Below are positions 1 through 11,988 of a stretch of 64,000 nucleotides of DNA, piece after piece (the first letter of the stretch is position 1; every line of letters starts with the position of its first letter). Position numbers and translations under genes: made by a program. The notes below the pieces were generated by a model. That model was not told the origin of the DNA, did not search any database, and was given only the letters and a program-made list of their open reading frames with translations. Source of the stretch: Pseudomicrostroma phylloplanum (Eukaryota > Basidiomycota > Exobasidiomycetes > Microstromatales). The DNA is taken from the NCBI GenBank assembly GCA_039545275.1, contig BCHS01000012.1, positions 620,001 to 684,000 on the forward strand, written 5' to 3'.

Positions 1-592
1 CGCATTTCCTGACCCGCACACGATACTGGCGACCAACACTAGCAGTATCTCCATCAGCAAGATAGCCGCAAGCGCCGTCCTCCCCTCCTCCTCCTCCTCC
101 TCCGAGGGAGAGGAAGCAGAGGGGCCGGCCAACAGCAGCAGTGCCACCCGCGTCGTAGGTCTACACTGGATGAACCCCGTCCCCGTTCTGCCCCTCGTGG
201 AGATCATTCCAGCTCTGCAGACGAGCGTCGAGACGCTGCACCGGGCCCGCACCTTTGCAGAGCTCTGCGGCAAGACCATCGTCCAATCCAAAGACTCTCC
301 AGGGTTCATCGCCAACCGTCTCCTCATGCCATACATAAACGAAGCGATCATCTGTTTGGATGAGGGAGTGGCTTCAAAGGAGGATATTGACACGACGATG
401 CATCTTGCAATGGGACATCCGATGGGACCACTGAGGCTGGCAGATTTCATTGGGTTGGATACCTGCGCGAGTATTATGCAGACGCTGTATGGAGAGACGG
501 GAGACTCGAAGTATAGACCGGCGGTATTGCTGGGGAGAATGGTGGATGCGGGATGGGTGGGGAAGAAGGGTGGGAAGGGGTTTTATGAGTGA
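1..592 (+). CDS. 3-hydroxyacyl-CoA dehydrogenase (3-hydroxybutyryl-CoA type), 3' part, 5' end outside the window
   Basis: The frame is open from base 2 to a TGA at 590-592. It reads through ILATNTSSISISKIA, the end of the NAD-binding domain, and VGLHWMNPVPVLPLVEII, the start of the C-terminal domain. It ends in the family-typical VGKKGGKGFYE. Members of this family oxidise 3-hydroxyacyl-CoA (for example 3-hydroxybutyryl-CoA) with NAD+ in fatty-acid and branched-chain catabolism. The N-terminal Rossmann half lies upstream of the window, so cofactor residues and any targeting signal cannot be seen. Oddity: the usually short loop between the two conserved blocks holds about 25 extra residues, rich in Ser, Glu, Ala and Asn. 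They are encoded in part by a TCC run at 85-103. No stop interrupts it, so it is probably translated, although an unusual in-frame intron is possible. Confidence 0.88.
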   Translation, partial: AFPDPHTILATNTSSISISKIAASAVLPSSSSSSEGEEAEGPANSSSATRVVGLHWMNPVPVLPLVEIIPALQTSVETLHRARTFAELCGKTIVQSKDSPGFIANRLLMPYINEAIICLDEGVASKEDIDTTMHLAMGHPMGPLRLADFIGLDTCASIMQTLYGETGDSKYRPAVLLGRMVDAGWVGKKGGKGFYE

Positions 593-1539
593 GTTGAGTC
601 CGGTGCAGCCCTGCCTTGCCTTGCCTGGCCTGGCAGCTGGGGAGATCCCTTCGAGCAGGCTGATATTGAATCTACTGTCCTTGTCTTCTGTACCGCTCGC
701 CGAACAGCTACTGAGCCATTCTCGATATCTGCAACCCGGGCCTCCAACCTAAGGATACCATCCCGCTTGGTTCAGATGAGCCTGACAGCTGCGTCGCTCT
801 CACGATTCCCGACGCTTCGCGACTGCTCTTTACGATTCTGAGGCCGCGTCGGCTCGGCAGAGCCTTGAGCTTTCTCTCAAGATTTCCGTTTCTTTGCTCA
901 AGAGCTCGCTCGGAAGACTTTAGAAAGTCGGCAGCACAGTCACCCTCGGTATCAGTCTGTACAGCAGTCTCAGCTCAACGAAAAGGACTCAGTCGTATGT
1001 ACGCGAGAAATCTTAAATTTCAATTTGGGCAGAAGAGGGAACCAGGCGGCCTATACAACGGCACTCCCCTTCTTCATGGTCCCCAAGGGTACTGCATATC
1101 CTAACTTGCTTGTCAAGAGATATGCAGGTGTATGTTAAATTCCTCCAAACGTTCCTTTCGCTTGTCGATATCAAAACAGGCGAACCAGAATGTCCACCTC
1201 GACGTCGACGACTAGGGCTAATGAGCTGGTGGCGCTCGTGTCCTACCAAGAATGCCTCCAGCCATAGTTCTTTGATCTCCTATAATTAAAGTTGCTGCTT
1301 GTCCTTCCACATCGTTCGCTTGGCCTTGCGAGCAGACGCTCGCTCACGGGAGAACTGGGTCGACCGCGGTGGCTGGAGTCCGAGTTAGGACCTTCCTCGT
1401 CCGTGCCCTCTGCGTCGCATGTTCCTCGCAGGAGGAGTCACAGTACGCAGTCCGTACCTTGTCGTCCATCTCCTACGGCTACGAGGGAAGGAATAGAGGG
1501 AGCGCTCTGTCGTCCGCCTTCGACCGCTACGAGGCATGA
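593..1539. other. Intergenic, no gene recognised
   Basis: This holds the 3' flank of the dehydrogenase gene and about 0.9 kb without a convincing coding frame. Short open frames occur on both strands, but none shows a recognisable domain or splice-consistent continuation. No tRNA or repeat was seen. Confidence 0.5.
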
Positions 1540-3250
1540 AGTCGACGGTGCGCTGGGCTTGACTGAGCCTCGGTAGGTCTCGACGTCTCGTAGCAGATCT
1601 GAAAGGTGATACAGAGGACCACGAGATAGAGCCAGTACCTGATGTGGTCGTGGCAAACGGTCTTGCAGGCGCCGCGGATGACATTCGGGGGACCTATCAG
1701 CAGTCGCACGTTTCCGGGCTCGTATCCCAGTGTGGGGTCCAGGCGATCGACTGTGGCCCACTTGAGAGGGAGGATGGCGCCGCAAGGGTCCTTGCGCTCT
1801 GACACCCACTGGACACGATCGGTGTCCACCGCTGGCATCTGTAGGCGCTGCCGATGAGAAGCGGCGGCGGCGAACTGTTCCTTGTATGCCAGAGAGATGC
1901 TGCAAAAGGCAACGAGTGACGCGCCTGAGCTCCTGGTCGATGGCATGCTCGCTGGTGGGCAGGACCGGGCTGAAGATCTTTGCGTGTCGGGCGATGGCCC
2001 CGGACTCGGTGAGGTCGAAGCCTCGACGGATGACCTGGACTGCCTGAGTGCTGTCGGTAGAGGCGTCAGAGTAGTCCTCAGAGTCGCTGGCGAGGACGAT
2101 GGCGCGCTCCTGAGGACTCTACCGGCGCTGCTCGTCCCTTGGCAAGAGCGGCCTTGCGGGGAGGGAAGACGGGACCGGTCTTCACGTAGGTGACGTCTTT
2201 GGGCGGCTCCATGTTGTATCTGGCGAACAGGGCCTTCCACTCCTGCCAGGAGTTGGAGGGCGTCCAGACGTTTGGGTCAGTGGGCATGGGCCTTGTAGAG
2301 CTGCTGGAACGCTGTGCAGTGGTCCGAGCACAACCCCAGCACACGCGTCCAGTCCTCGATGCCGATCTCGTCCTGTGTCTGGCCAGATAGTCGTCAAGAA
2401 TCCCTCAAAACCTGTCGAGGAGGGCACAGGAGCGAGCCGGCATGGTCTCTCCACCAGTATGCTCTACCACACCTGAGGTGAGGACGTTCAGAGATGCGAC
2501 AGTAGCCTTTCAACTTGTCCCAGGCTTTGTCTTGGTAGCCGTGTATTTGACGCTGGCGTCGATTTTGAGAGGATATCCTAGCAAAGGTCTCTAGTCGGTG
2601 TATGCGTCTGTCCTGGGTCTCGCGAGAGCCCCAATTCTGGTAAGGACGGCTCGTTGGCCGGTGCATCCGTTGCCGGACCCCTCATCGTCCTTGTCACGAA
2701 TGAAGGGCTTGGATTGTCGTATCGTCAAAGTGGCTGCCCGGGCGTCTGCCTTGCACATAACCGGCCGTGGCACTGTGAGATGGGTGCGTGCGCGAGACAT
2801 CTGCAGTTGCCATCGATTTTGCCCTTCAGGCAAACGCGTGAGCCCCAAGCGTGCAAGTTGAACTCCATCTTGTAGGAAGGCTAATTGCCTTCTGCGCTCG
2901 AAGTTCTGCCTTTGCATCTGGAGGAAGATTTGATCCTCGTTTGGAGGAGGGTCCCCCAGCTGGAAGTGTCATCNCCCCGCCAGCAGGCAGACTGCGAAGA
3001 CACCTCCGGACTCGCGAGTCCTCGAATTTCTGGGCTGAGCAGGGCCCGGCCGTGGCCGCTCCGTGAATCGGAAGACCTCCTCGTCGCAGCCAGGCGCAGT
3101 GGAGTCCTTCTGTGGGCCCTTGTATACTTTGCCAGGTTGGTAGTCTTCCCTGAGGTAAGCGATCTTGCGGATGCGGTCCCTCGAGGCGTCGGTGCCGTCC
3201 GCAGAAGTCCATCTCGAGCTTTCTGAGGGTCCTGCGGGAGCGAACAGGAG
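1540..3250 (-). pseudogene. Frame-broken relic of a protein gene with an HNH-endonuclease-like C-terminal motif
   Basis: Read on the minus strand, protein-like segments follow each other but keep changing frame. An Arg/Lys-rich segment lies near 3240-3000, a Gln/Arg-rich one near 2930-2640, and one containing NVWTPSNSWQEWKALFARYN near 2270-2210. An acidic one (VLASDSEDYSDASTDS) lies near 2090-2040. The last runs from about 1880 to 1610 and contains WATVDRLDPTLGYEPGNVRL. That motif follows the DRxDxxxGYxxGNVR pattern seen C-terminal to the histidines of many HNH/homing-type endonucleases. A one-base frame change near 2110 separates adjacent segments and no intron of normal size fits there. I infer a decayed mobile-element or nuclease gene; a poorly sequenced multi-exon gene is the alternative. 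No terminal repeats were found, and one base (2974) is undetermined. Confidence 0.45.
2974..2974. other. Undetermined base (N)
   Basis: This is the only ambiguous base in the window. It falls inside the frame-broken relic, so a sequencing or polishing problem may contribute to the broken frames. Confidence 0.95.
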
Positions 3251-5159
3251 CCATCTGACGTCCTCTAGACTATCCCAGACTTTACTGGTGATTCCCAGGG
3301 GCCAGCCTCGGCGCCATGTCGCGAGATCCCTTCCTTACGAGAGGATCCATCCTGTGCTTGGCTAATCCTCGAATGGACTGTTGGCGCGCGAGTAATTAAC
3401 CAGCCGTCGACGACCAGTATTCATACTGTTCGCTGAGAGCGTGAGAAGGAGGACGAGTTTCTCGAATGCTTGCTCCGTCGCCGCTGTTGGTGCAAGCTGT
3501 CCTTGCAGTCAGAACTTGTACGATGATCGATAGGGTCCATTTGATGAGCTAAAAGTAGAAAGTAGACAAGGTAAGTAACCAGTCAGCCTCCGACGACGAG
3601 TGATGCGTATTGTGCAGGATTCAGCACGTTGCTACTCACTCCGTATTTGGTCTATTGATCGACCTATGCTTAGACCGGTACGACTGATGTCGATGCGAGA
3701 AGTAGGGAGTTACTTGGGTGATCTTGTGACTAGAGTAGGTCGATGGGTGAGTCGATGGTGTCAGAGAGGACTGTCATAGCGTGCAGTGATGGGCAGATGC
3801 GAACGCACCATGTCGAGAAGTTCATGGGTCGTATCTTCTCCATCGCTCTCTACAGGTCGAGGAGCCGGGGACAGAGTCCTTCGAACTCGCAAAGGACTCC
3901 CACTACGTCCAGAGTCCACCCCGAAGACCTCCGCAATGCTTATCCCGGGGAATCGTCGAAGCTAGGTCGGTCGCGAGGGAGCGAGGTTGAGGCTGAGGCT
4001 ATTCAGATCCTCACCTTACGGAGGACGAGTACGAAGAGCTCCGGGCAGGTCCTCTGGCGGCGCTGCTGCTGGAAAACGAGCCTTCATCGCTCGCAGTAGA
4101 CAGCCTCGAGGCAGCCTCATTCGAAGAGCAAGTCACCGTGACGTGTAGCGTTGGGTGAGTGAGTGCGTGTGGTGTCCTCGAGGAAGTGGGAGAGGATCGA
4201 CGAGCTGATGTGCTGTACGAGTGCAGGTCTAACGATGCAAAGCAGAGCAGATAGACTCTGCCTTCCTCCTTCGTACAATCGAGCGTACATGAGCTTGGCG
4301 TTATGATGCAGTGGACATAGAGATGTCCTTGCTCTTGGCTCGGTGTAGATGAGCCACAAGGTGTTGACAGTGTACTGTGTTGAGAATGGGAAACAGGAGC
4401 TCAATCAATACCGCTGCCTCTGATGGCGGCGTACGTACTTGTTGGCGTAGTACGAGGGCCACTCACTTTACGGAGGCTTGACGAGCGTCAAGCGCAAGCT
4501 GAAGCAAGGCACAGTAGCTACTGTACAGTACTGGAAACCGTCGGTAGGGTGGTTGCGGAAGGCGTCGTGGATGGCAGGGGTGAAGGAGGGCAGAGCAGGG
4601 TGGGAAGCTGGGAAAGGAGCGGGTATGAGGGACGAAAGGAGGAGAGGGATAAGGAGGGGGGCGACGAGCAGCGCTGCATATATAGGCCCACAAGGTTCCA
4701 TCAAATCAACGACAGAGGCTAACCTCGCACGACTTGCTTTGCTCTTGGCTTTTCCTTGGCTGTGATGCTGTGCAAGGCGCTTCGCGAGAGGAGACCATGA
4801 GGATCGAGAGCGACCACGGTTCAGGGCCAAACCCTCTACTGCCGAAAGTTCCGTATGCCCTGACGAGGGCGTTACCCCTTCAGGCACACAATTGGTTCAC
4901 ACAGTGCCGCTTCGTCCTTGCACCCCTGAAAAAGTGCTGATCGATTCTCGCGAGGATGCTCGGCTTTACGGAGCGGTCGTGGTATTGAGCTGCTGCATTG
5001 GTCGTGTATCGGAGGAGACATGGTCCGATGGTGACGTCTACCCATCCTCACCGAATCCCCCGCCTCGTCTGCTCCTATCTCCGGATACTGTAAGAACAAC
5101 CACCCTCCCTCGCGCCAACAGGCCCCTCTACCCGTCTCGTATCTCGCTCGCATCCTCCA
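3251..5159. other. Intergenic, no gene recognised
   Basis: About 1.9 kb lies between the relic and the 3' end of HRQ1. Open frames here are short and compositionally random. A TATATA string sits near 4678, followed by pyrimidine-rich sequence around 4730, but no gene start follows it. Possibly more decayed element sequence or untranslated DNA; nothing firmer is visible. Confidence 0.45.
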
Positions 5160-8100
5160 TCACTCCTGGTAAAGCATACTCTTCCCCTGCCCAGGCATCA
5201 GTCCATCCGGATTGCCGCGCAAAGAGATCTCGCGCAACCTCTCCAGGTCGGCACGCAGCGAGGGCGGGAGCTGCTCGCTCGAGGAGTCTTCTACTTCGAT
5301 CTGCTGGGTGGCTGTGCGTAGAAAAGGGTGAAGGAGAAGGGGGAGGTAAAGGAAGAAGGTTAGAGGGTTATCAGATGTCTGTAGTACAATACACCCCTCG
5401 TCACCAGCACCAGCACTACCTTCAGCCAAGAGAGTAGATACTTACATCGCACAGGCAAGGCCTCCTCGATTGTGTGCGCCACGCTGTCTTGTCCGTCAAG
5501 CAAATTGCTAGCGTGACCCCGCTCGTTCTGCAGTGGCAGGTCGGGGGAGAGGGGTTCGAGACCGATGAGACCGCGCAGCACGCCAAGGGCGCCAACTTTA
5601 GATGTCACCTCTGATAGTAGGCAGGGGGGAGAAGAAGGCTGGTCAGTACGAGTGGTGTGAAGGGCCATTGCAACCTGAAATCACACCCTTACTCTCTGCC
5701 CACTCACGATTCGCATGTGCACACGTCTGACTGGTGACACATCCCGGGCACCCCTCTGTGCAAGCACACGCCTCAATGACAGCCACCGCGATCCGTATAA
5801 GCCCATCCAGATGGCTGAATGCCTTCTCGCACACTCCCCCATTCTGTCCCGGCATATCGTAGAAGATTAATCTCGCAGGTCGCTTCCTGGTCGTCGCCTT
5901 GCTCTTCTGGTACTCCCTCTCGGCAATCTTGCACTCTGTCCGCACGTCACCTGCGAGGGAGACGACGAACATGGGTGTGAGGGAGAGGAGGGCGTGCTCG
6001 GCGGCGTGGATGGCAGCGGCTACGTTGATCTCCTTTTCCGCGAGCAGAGCAATGAGCCAATTGGGCACGTCCAGCCAGAAGCCCTTTGTGTGCCGCACAA
6101 AGGGCGGGCAGTCCACGTCGACTGCATCGAGGATGTTGGCGCGTTTGTCCACCTTGAAGTAGCCCCAGACGTGCGTGGTGATGGTGACTTTGCCAAAGTA
6201 GGCCTTGGACGTCGTATTGCGCAATGCGCGAATCCGGTGCGTCTCCATTGCGTCCGTGTCTGTGTGGTCGCGCGGGCGAGTGTGGAAGTTGACGTCGGCC
6301 TGAATCATCTTGGCAATGCGCGTGTCGTGGGAGATCTCTTTGCAGATGTAGGAAGAGCCCTGGTGCATGAAGACGGCACCTTCAAAGGCTTCGAAGATGG
6401 CTCGGTCGATCTCGACCTCTTCCATGATGCGCGGCCCGCCACGTCGGCCGGGTGTGACGTCGATGTAGCAGTACGTCACCTGTCGAGCGCCTCGGATCGC
6501 CACTTCTTTGGACGGATTGGGGCGTAGCTCGTTTCGACAGTGGAAGAAGCCGTCATCATCTGCCACTAGCCTCGTGCGACAGAGCTCCTGCAGATGATCG
6601 CCAAAGAAAGGCAGGTCGTCGACGGGGTGGATGGGCATCTCCTCGGCTGCGCACTGCAGATGAGCTTCGAGCACAAAGTCATTATTGAGGTCGACGGAGA
6701 GCGCAGCGTCTGGCTGGTTGAAGACGTCCTCAGGAAAGCGAGCGTAGTGCTGATCCATTGGGAACGGGTCACAGCAGAGGACCGTCAGGGAGTCCTTCAG
6801 TCGGCGACCAGCTCGACCCGACTGTTGCCGGAGCGAAGAAATCGAGTAAGGGAAGCCGAGCATGATGACTGCATCGAGGGAGCCGATGTCGATACCGAGC
6901 TCGAGCGCGCTCGTAGCCACAATGCCGAGCAAAGAGCCCTTCCACATGTCTTGCTCGATCTGGCGACGGTCCTCAGGCGAGTACCCCGAACGATAGGACA
7001 TGACCTTGTCGACGATGTCGTGTCTGTGCTCGATGAGCAGATCCTTCCGAATCTGAGCAATGACAATCTCGCACGTCCTCCTGACCTTTGTGAAGATGAT
7101 CGTCCTCACGCCTCGCTCGACCAGATGGCGAAAGATCTTTGAGACTTCAGCGTAAGCAGAGACTCTGCCCTGCTTGGGGTCCTTCTCGTCCATTAGGGGC
7201 GGGTTCCAGATCAGCCACTCTTTTTTGCCGCAGGGCGAGCCGTCCTCGGTGATGACTTCGACGTCTTGGATCCCAAAGAGGGTCTGCATGTGCTCCTTTG
7301 GGTTCGCCACGGTAGCGGAGCAGGAGATGAATTGGATGCGGCGGTTACCCAGCGCAGTGCAGATCCTTCTCAGTCTTCTCATGATCAGGGAGACGTGTGC
7401 TCCGAATAGACCATTGTAGGTGTGCAGCTCGTCCACCACGACGAACCTGAGTGATCTAAGGAATCGTCGCCAATTATGCTCATTGGGCAAGATGGACTGG
7501 TGCAGCATGTCTGGATTCGTAAAGATGATGTTTGCATTCTCTCGAATGTCCACCCTCAGAGAGCGATCAGTATCACCATCGTATGTGGCAACTTTCACCT
7601 CGGTCTCATCCAGAGACTCGTGCTCGCAGATCAAATCCTGCAAGGACCTCTTCTGGTCCTGTGCGAGTGCCTTGGTGGGGAAGATGAACATGGCTGTAGC
7701 TGTGCGGTCCTCTTCAAGTGCACGGATGATGGGGACCTGGTAGATCAGAGACTTGCCGGATGAAGTGGACGTCGAAACAATGACGTTAAGACCTTCGTCG
7801 AGGGCATTCAGGGCTTCGGCCTGATGAGTATAGAACTCCTCAATCTTGCGTGTGGACCACAGAGCATTCACCAACTCCTGACTGAGAGCAAAGGTGAGTC
7901 CGTCGTACTTGGGCTGCCGATCAGGGAAGGTCTTCCGACCTCCAGGTACGACTTGGTCCACCCACCACGGGGCGGCCTTCATCTCTTCGATGACTTCGCT
8001 GATCTCCGGCCGCTGGTCTGGATTGCTCATTAGATGCTCCAGTCGAATCTTCTTCTTCTGCGGCGTCTCGCCAAGCATTGGCCTCTCGGCAGTCTGAGGA

Positions 8101-9914
8101 TTGATGGGCACGTGGTCATTGGCAGCGGAGATTAGCAACTCGACGGCGTCCTCGCCTTTCGCCTGGCAGGCGGCAAGAAGCTCGCACACTGCCGTCTCGA
8201 ATTTGAGATTGCGCTTGTCGATGAGTCGCTTCATAGACGATGCCGAGGGCAGACTGTTGAGCGGCGGATTGTAAGTAGGACCCCTCTTGATGGCAGAGGG
8301 AGGCTTTTGCGGGCCTCGTCGCATACCTGGTCGACCTCTGGCTGTTGCTTTGGGTCCTTGAAGAGTGCCGTCGTTAAACTCGAACAGCAGAACATAGTCA
8401 TCTCGCCTGCGTTTGCCAGACGCTGCCGCCTTGGAGCTCTGTTGCAGGGACGCTACAGAGGGCAAGAGCTCCCCTGCGTCCTGAACGGCCGGGCCAGTGA
8501 GGCCCTCGGAAGTGGCACCTGCACTGTTCATCTCGAGCGGTGGTGGCTCTGATGCCTGGGTAGTGCTGGCTATAGCGCCGTTCCACGCCTGCCTGCCTTC
8601 ATCGAGGCCGATCAACCTCGCAGCCTCCTCAAATGCCCAGTCAGTGTCTGCCCGCTTGGCCATCGCTTTCCGTCTGCCTTCGCTCATGTTGTTTCCACCG
8701 TCCAGATGTACCTCGAGCATATCTGTCTCGACGTAGGCAAAGGAGATGAGGTCGGGCAGGAGCGACTTAAGCTGGGCGATGTGATGCACCTCGAGCTCAC
8801 GCTTGATGAGTGTCTCGACGCTGGAGCGCATGGTATCGAATGTCGTTGCTAGGTGCTTGCGGGCAGAGCAAAAGGCATAGACGGTATTGAGAGCTCTGAA
8901 TACCTCCTCTAGGCGCTCAAAAGGCTCTGGCCATGGTAGCTCTGTCCGAGAGGGAACCTTCCATCGCATATCCGAGGAGTCGGTGGCAGCAAGTGTGGCA
9001 CTTTGCTCACGAGACGGGCCCGGAGAAGGTAGTACGGAAGTGCTGTCCCCCAGCTGCGTCTCCTCTGTCTGTCCTCTGAAGAAGAGAGGTTCTGCGTCTC
9101 CAGTGGTAGCTCGTAGCCGATCGAAGACAGATGGTGGTGTGGCCTGAGACTGCTGAACTGGGGGCGGAGGAGATGGAGTCCGCGGTGGTGGAGGTGCAGG
9201 AGTGCTACTTGATGTGCTCGCCATAGGTCCATTGCCGTTGATGACAGGCTTGACATCTTCCTCGTCTGACTCGTCCTTGATGGTGATCACCTCCCGTGGC
9301 GGCGGCGAATGATCAGGGTCCTCCTTGACAGTAGCGCCACGACGCTGAGAGCTCTTGCCGGCATTGTCAACATCGATGACTTCTGCTCCCACTTCCTTTT
9401 TGATCCTGGCTGCCCTCTTCTCCCTCTGTTCGATGCGCCGTTGTACTGCCTTGTCCTCCTTGATACGCCTCTGCTCTGCTTCTTCCTGGGCAGCTCGAGT
9501 CTTCTCTACTTCTAGGCGACGCAGACGCTCGAATGCACCGACTGTTCGATTGGCAGCTATCCGCCTCCGCACGTCTGAAGGTACGAGGAGCACTCGATCT
9601 GCTGCATCGCTTCGATCGAGAGGCGGAGGTGAGGATCCGGAGGGAGAAGAAGAGGAGGCGAAGGTGTCAGGCCGAGGTGGAGGAGTGGTAGGGCGGGGAT
9701 GGGTAGAGGAGGAAGGACCGGCTGCTGGCTCGCGAGCTCGATGGAGGCGGCGCGTGGCTGGCATCTCTGGGGTACGAAGGGGGTCTACAAGACAACCGCA
9801 GCAATTCGACGTGGTACAGATATTGCTGCTGCTGCTGTTGCTGCTCACGGATGGTACATGGTGTCTAACGAGTACAGCATCATCATCCCCTCCTGCCTTG
9901 GTCAGCCTCCGCAT
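5160..9914 (-). CDS. HRQ1: HRQ1-type RecQ4-like DNA helicase with C-terminal DUF1998/zinc region
   Basis: Exons are complement(5708-9914), (5446-5610) and (5160-5311), giving 1507 residues. The introns are 97 nt (GTGAGT donor) and 134 nt (GTAAGT donor). HRQ1 is a 3'-5' DNA helicase that acts in DNA crosslink repair and genome stability. Motif I (TSTSSGKS) is near residue 710, Ia is FPTKALAQDQ, and motif II is VVDELH near 826. Motif III is SAT, V is TSALELGIDIG, and VI is QQSGRAGRR near 1028. The cysteine cluster CTEGCPGCVTSQTC near 1380 precedes the DUF1998 end, and splicing restores the family-typical VTSKVGALGVL. The first 600 residues are long, Ser/Pro-rich and contain a charged coiled coil. 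I chose the first ATG (9914); ATG 9764 is also possible. It shares a 210 bp intergenic region with RPA49. Confidence 0.9.
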
Positions 9915-10124
9915 ACAATCAATCAACTCCACTCGCTTCTCGCCTCGCGTCTACTTCCGTGTAAATTGAAGCGGAGTTGCAAATCCCAGTTCCGATCCTT
10001 TTTCGGTCGGGAAGAAACCTTGCAAGGAGAAGAAGCAGGACCGGGCAGCGAGGTACCATAGAGCATCTCACCATCATCACGCACACGGGACCGAGCTCTA
10101 CTCGCAGCAGCCAGATCAGCAGCC
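9915..10124. promoter_or_regulatory. Putative shared promoter of HRQ1 and RPA49
   Basis: Only 210 bp separate the divergent start codons. No TATA box stands out. The arrangement implies a common bidirectional promoter; this is inferred from spacing alone. Confidence 0.5.
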
Positions 10125-11795
10125 ATGGTCGACCCATCTTCATCATCATCATCATACTCGAAGAAGAAGAGGAGCGGAGATGCTGACAGCGCCAAGTCGA
10201 GCAAGAAGAGCAGAAACGGAGAAGGGTCAGCTGGGGCCAGTGGCAGCGGAACCAGTCACCCCGCAAAGGGCGAGGTGGTACTGAGGTTCAAGGATCACAA
10301 AGGAGTGGATACAGGGAGCTACGAAGTACAGGCTCTGCTCAGTGAGTACAGCAGAAGTCGACTACGAGACTGGCCATGGTCCACTTGACTCACTCCCGCT
10401 TCCCTTACGCCTTCACCTCCTCCAGTCGACTCTCCTTCCTTCGAGCCGCCTTCGTCGATGAGCCTCTTCCACCTCCCATCATCCTCATCCTCATCCTCCG
10501 CACCACCACAACTCAACAATTCGCTCTTGCTGGGCACTCGTCCGGCCAACACCTCCAACATTGCCATCGAATCCAACAATTGGGACATGGAGGGCTGCTT
10601 TTCACCCGAAGATATCGCACAGGCAAAGGGCTACTCGGGCTCCTACCTCGCCGCCATCTACGACCCCGCGACACAGGAGGTGACGCTTCATCCTGCTCCT
10701 CTTCTCACTCTAGCCAGAAGTATCACCCCCAGCGGCGGGGAGGGCATGTCAGCGAGGATTCAGGGAGGAGCTACATTTGCTGCCGCGAGGAGAGATCTGG
10801 GCGAAGCGTTCGGTAATCGCAAGCAGAAGCTGGCGATGAGGAATGCAGATCGTATGAAGGTTGATACGACTGGCATGGACGAAGGCATCCTCCAGGGTGT
10901 GACAGAGGCCATCGGCGAGAGCAAATTCGACGTAGACGCCCTGCACGCCTCTCAGGGCGCAGATGGCTCGCAGCCCACCGCGGCCAACCTCGCCTCCCGG
11001 CCCATCCCCACTCCTCACCTCGAGGCCACCTCGCCAGAGGACGTATACCCTCTCTCTGAGCTCTTCCCAAGGGACATTAGCTCAAACATCTACGCCAACC
11101 CCTACATGCACGCCTCGGACGTGTCTGGCGTGCATAAGCTTCTGCCCCTGGCTAGCAACAAGTCCAATTGGCTAGCAACCAGGATATGGAATCGCGTCCT
11201 CTCCTCGCAGCGCGCTAGTGGAGAAGCGGCCTCTTCTGGCGCCTCGGGTATCCTCAAGACGTCTGCTTCTCACCAGAAGCAGCAGCTGCGCCTCGTGCTG
11301 TACATTGCCTACCTCTGGGCGCTGCGCTCCCTCGCTGCAAGCAACAGGAAGATTCTCAACGACCGCAAGGGCCTCAAGGAGAAGCTCAAGCTCACCTCTC
11401 CCTCAGCAGAAGCCTCCAGCGAGGCCCTCCTAGACGCGCTCCTCGCCGCTTTCTGCAGCAGGGATCGAGCGCGCAAGACGTGGGTGCTGACGCCCTTTGG
11501 CGAGACGAAGCTCCTCGCAACCCTCCTCGCCCTCTGTCTGCACGTCGATGGTTTTGTACTCGAAATCGAGGTACTCGCGGCGGAGATTGGTATGAGTCCC
11601 AACAGGCTCAAAGAAGTGGCGAAGAGTCTGGGCTGCACTACCAGGTATAGACAGGCGCTGGGGGCGGATTTGGAGGGGGGAGCACAGCAGCAGGTGGAAG
11701 CGGGAGGCAAGGGCAAGGCGAAGAAGGTTATGGTGCTCAAGTGTCCGGTGAAGCTGCCGGATGGCAGTCGTGGTGGGCCACCTGCTCGCAAGTGA
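10125..11795 (+). CDS. RPA49: RNA polymerase I subunit A49 (RPA49/POLR1E-like)
   Basis: Exons are 10125-10341 and 10426-11795, with an 84 nt GTGAGT intron, giving 528 residues. A49 forms a dimer with A34.5 on RNA polymerase I and supports initiation and elongation of rRNA transcription in the nucleolus. The N-terminal part carries the family's beta-rich dimerisation region, including GSYLAAIYDPATQEVTLHPA. A long linker contains the conserved YPLSELFPRD. The C-terminal half is the tandem winged-helix region, with QLRLVLYIAYLWALRSL and FGETKLLATLLALCLHVDGF. Length is a little above the yeast protein because of Ser/Ala stretches. The first exon encodes a Lys/Ser-rich leader that probably helps nuclear import. 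Confidence 0.9.
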
Positions 11796-11988
11796 GGTGT
11801 GAGGTATCTATACAATTCTGTTCATTACCGACCAGCGAATACACTGCCGAAAGATCGACGACATGCACTGGTGAATGGGTATCATTTGAAGAAGGGGTAT
11901 GGAGAAAGACTGTGACTTTCGCGCTACGTGCTGTGACGGGTTTCGTTGTACAAGCCCGTTGAGCGCTCAAACTCCTCCAGTAGAGACC

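Noticed and set aside
4670..4800. TATATA element as a promoter
   Set aside because: No coding frame with support follows on the plus strand within a reasonable distance.
5994..7142. Long plus-strand frames (177 and 182 codons) opposite HRQ1
   Set aside because: They are antisense shadows of the conserved helicase core and show no domain of their own.
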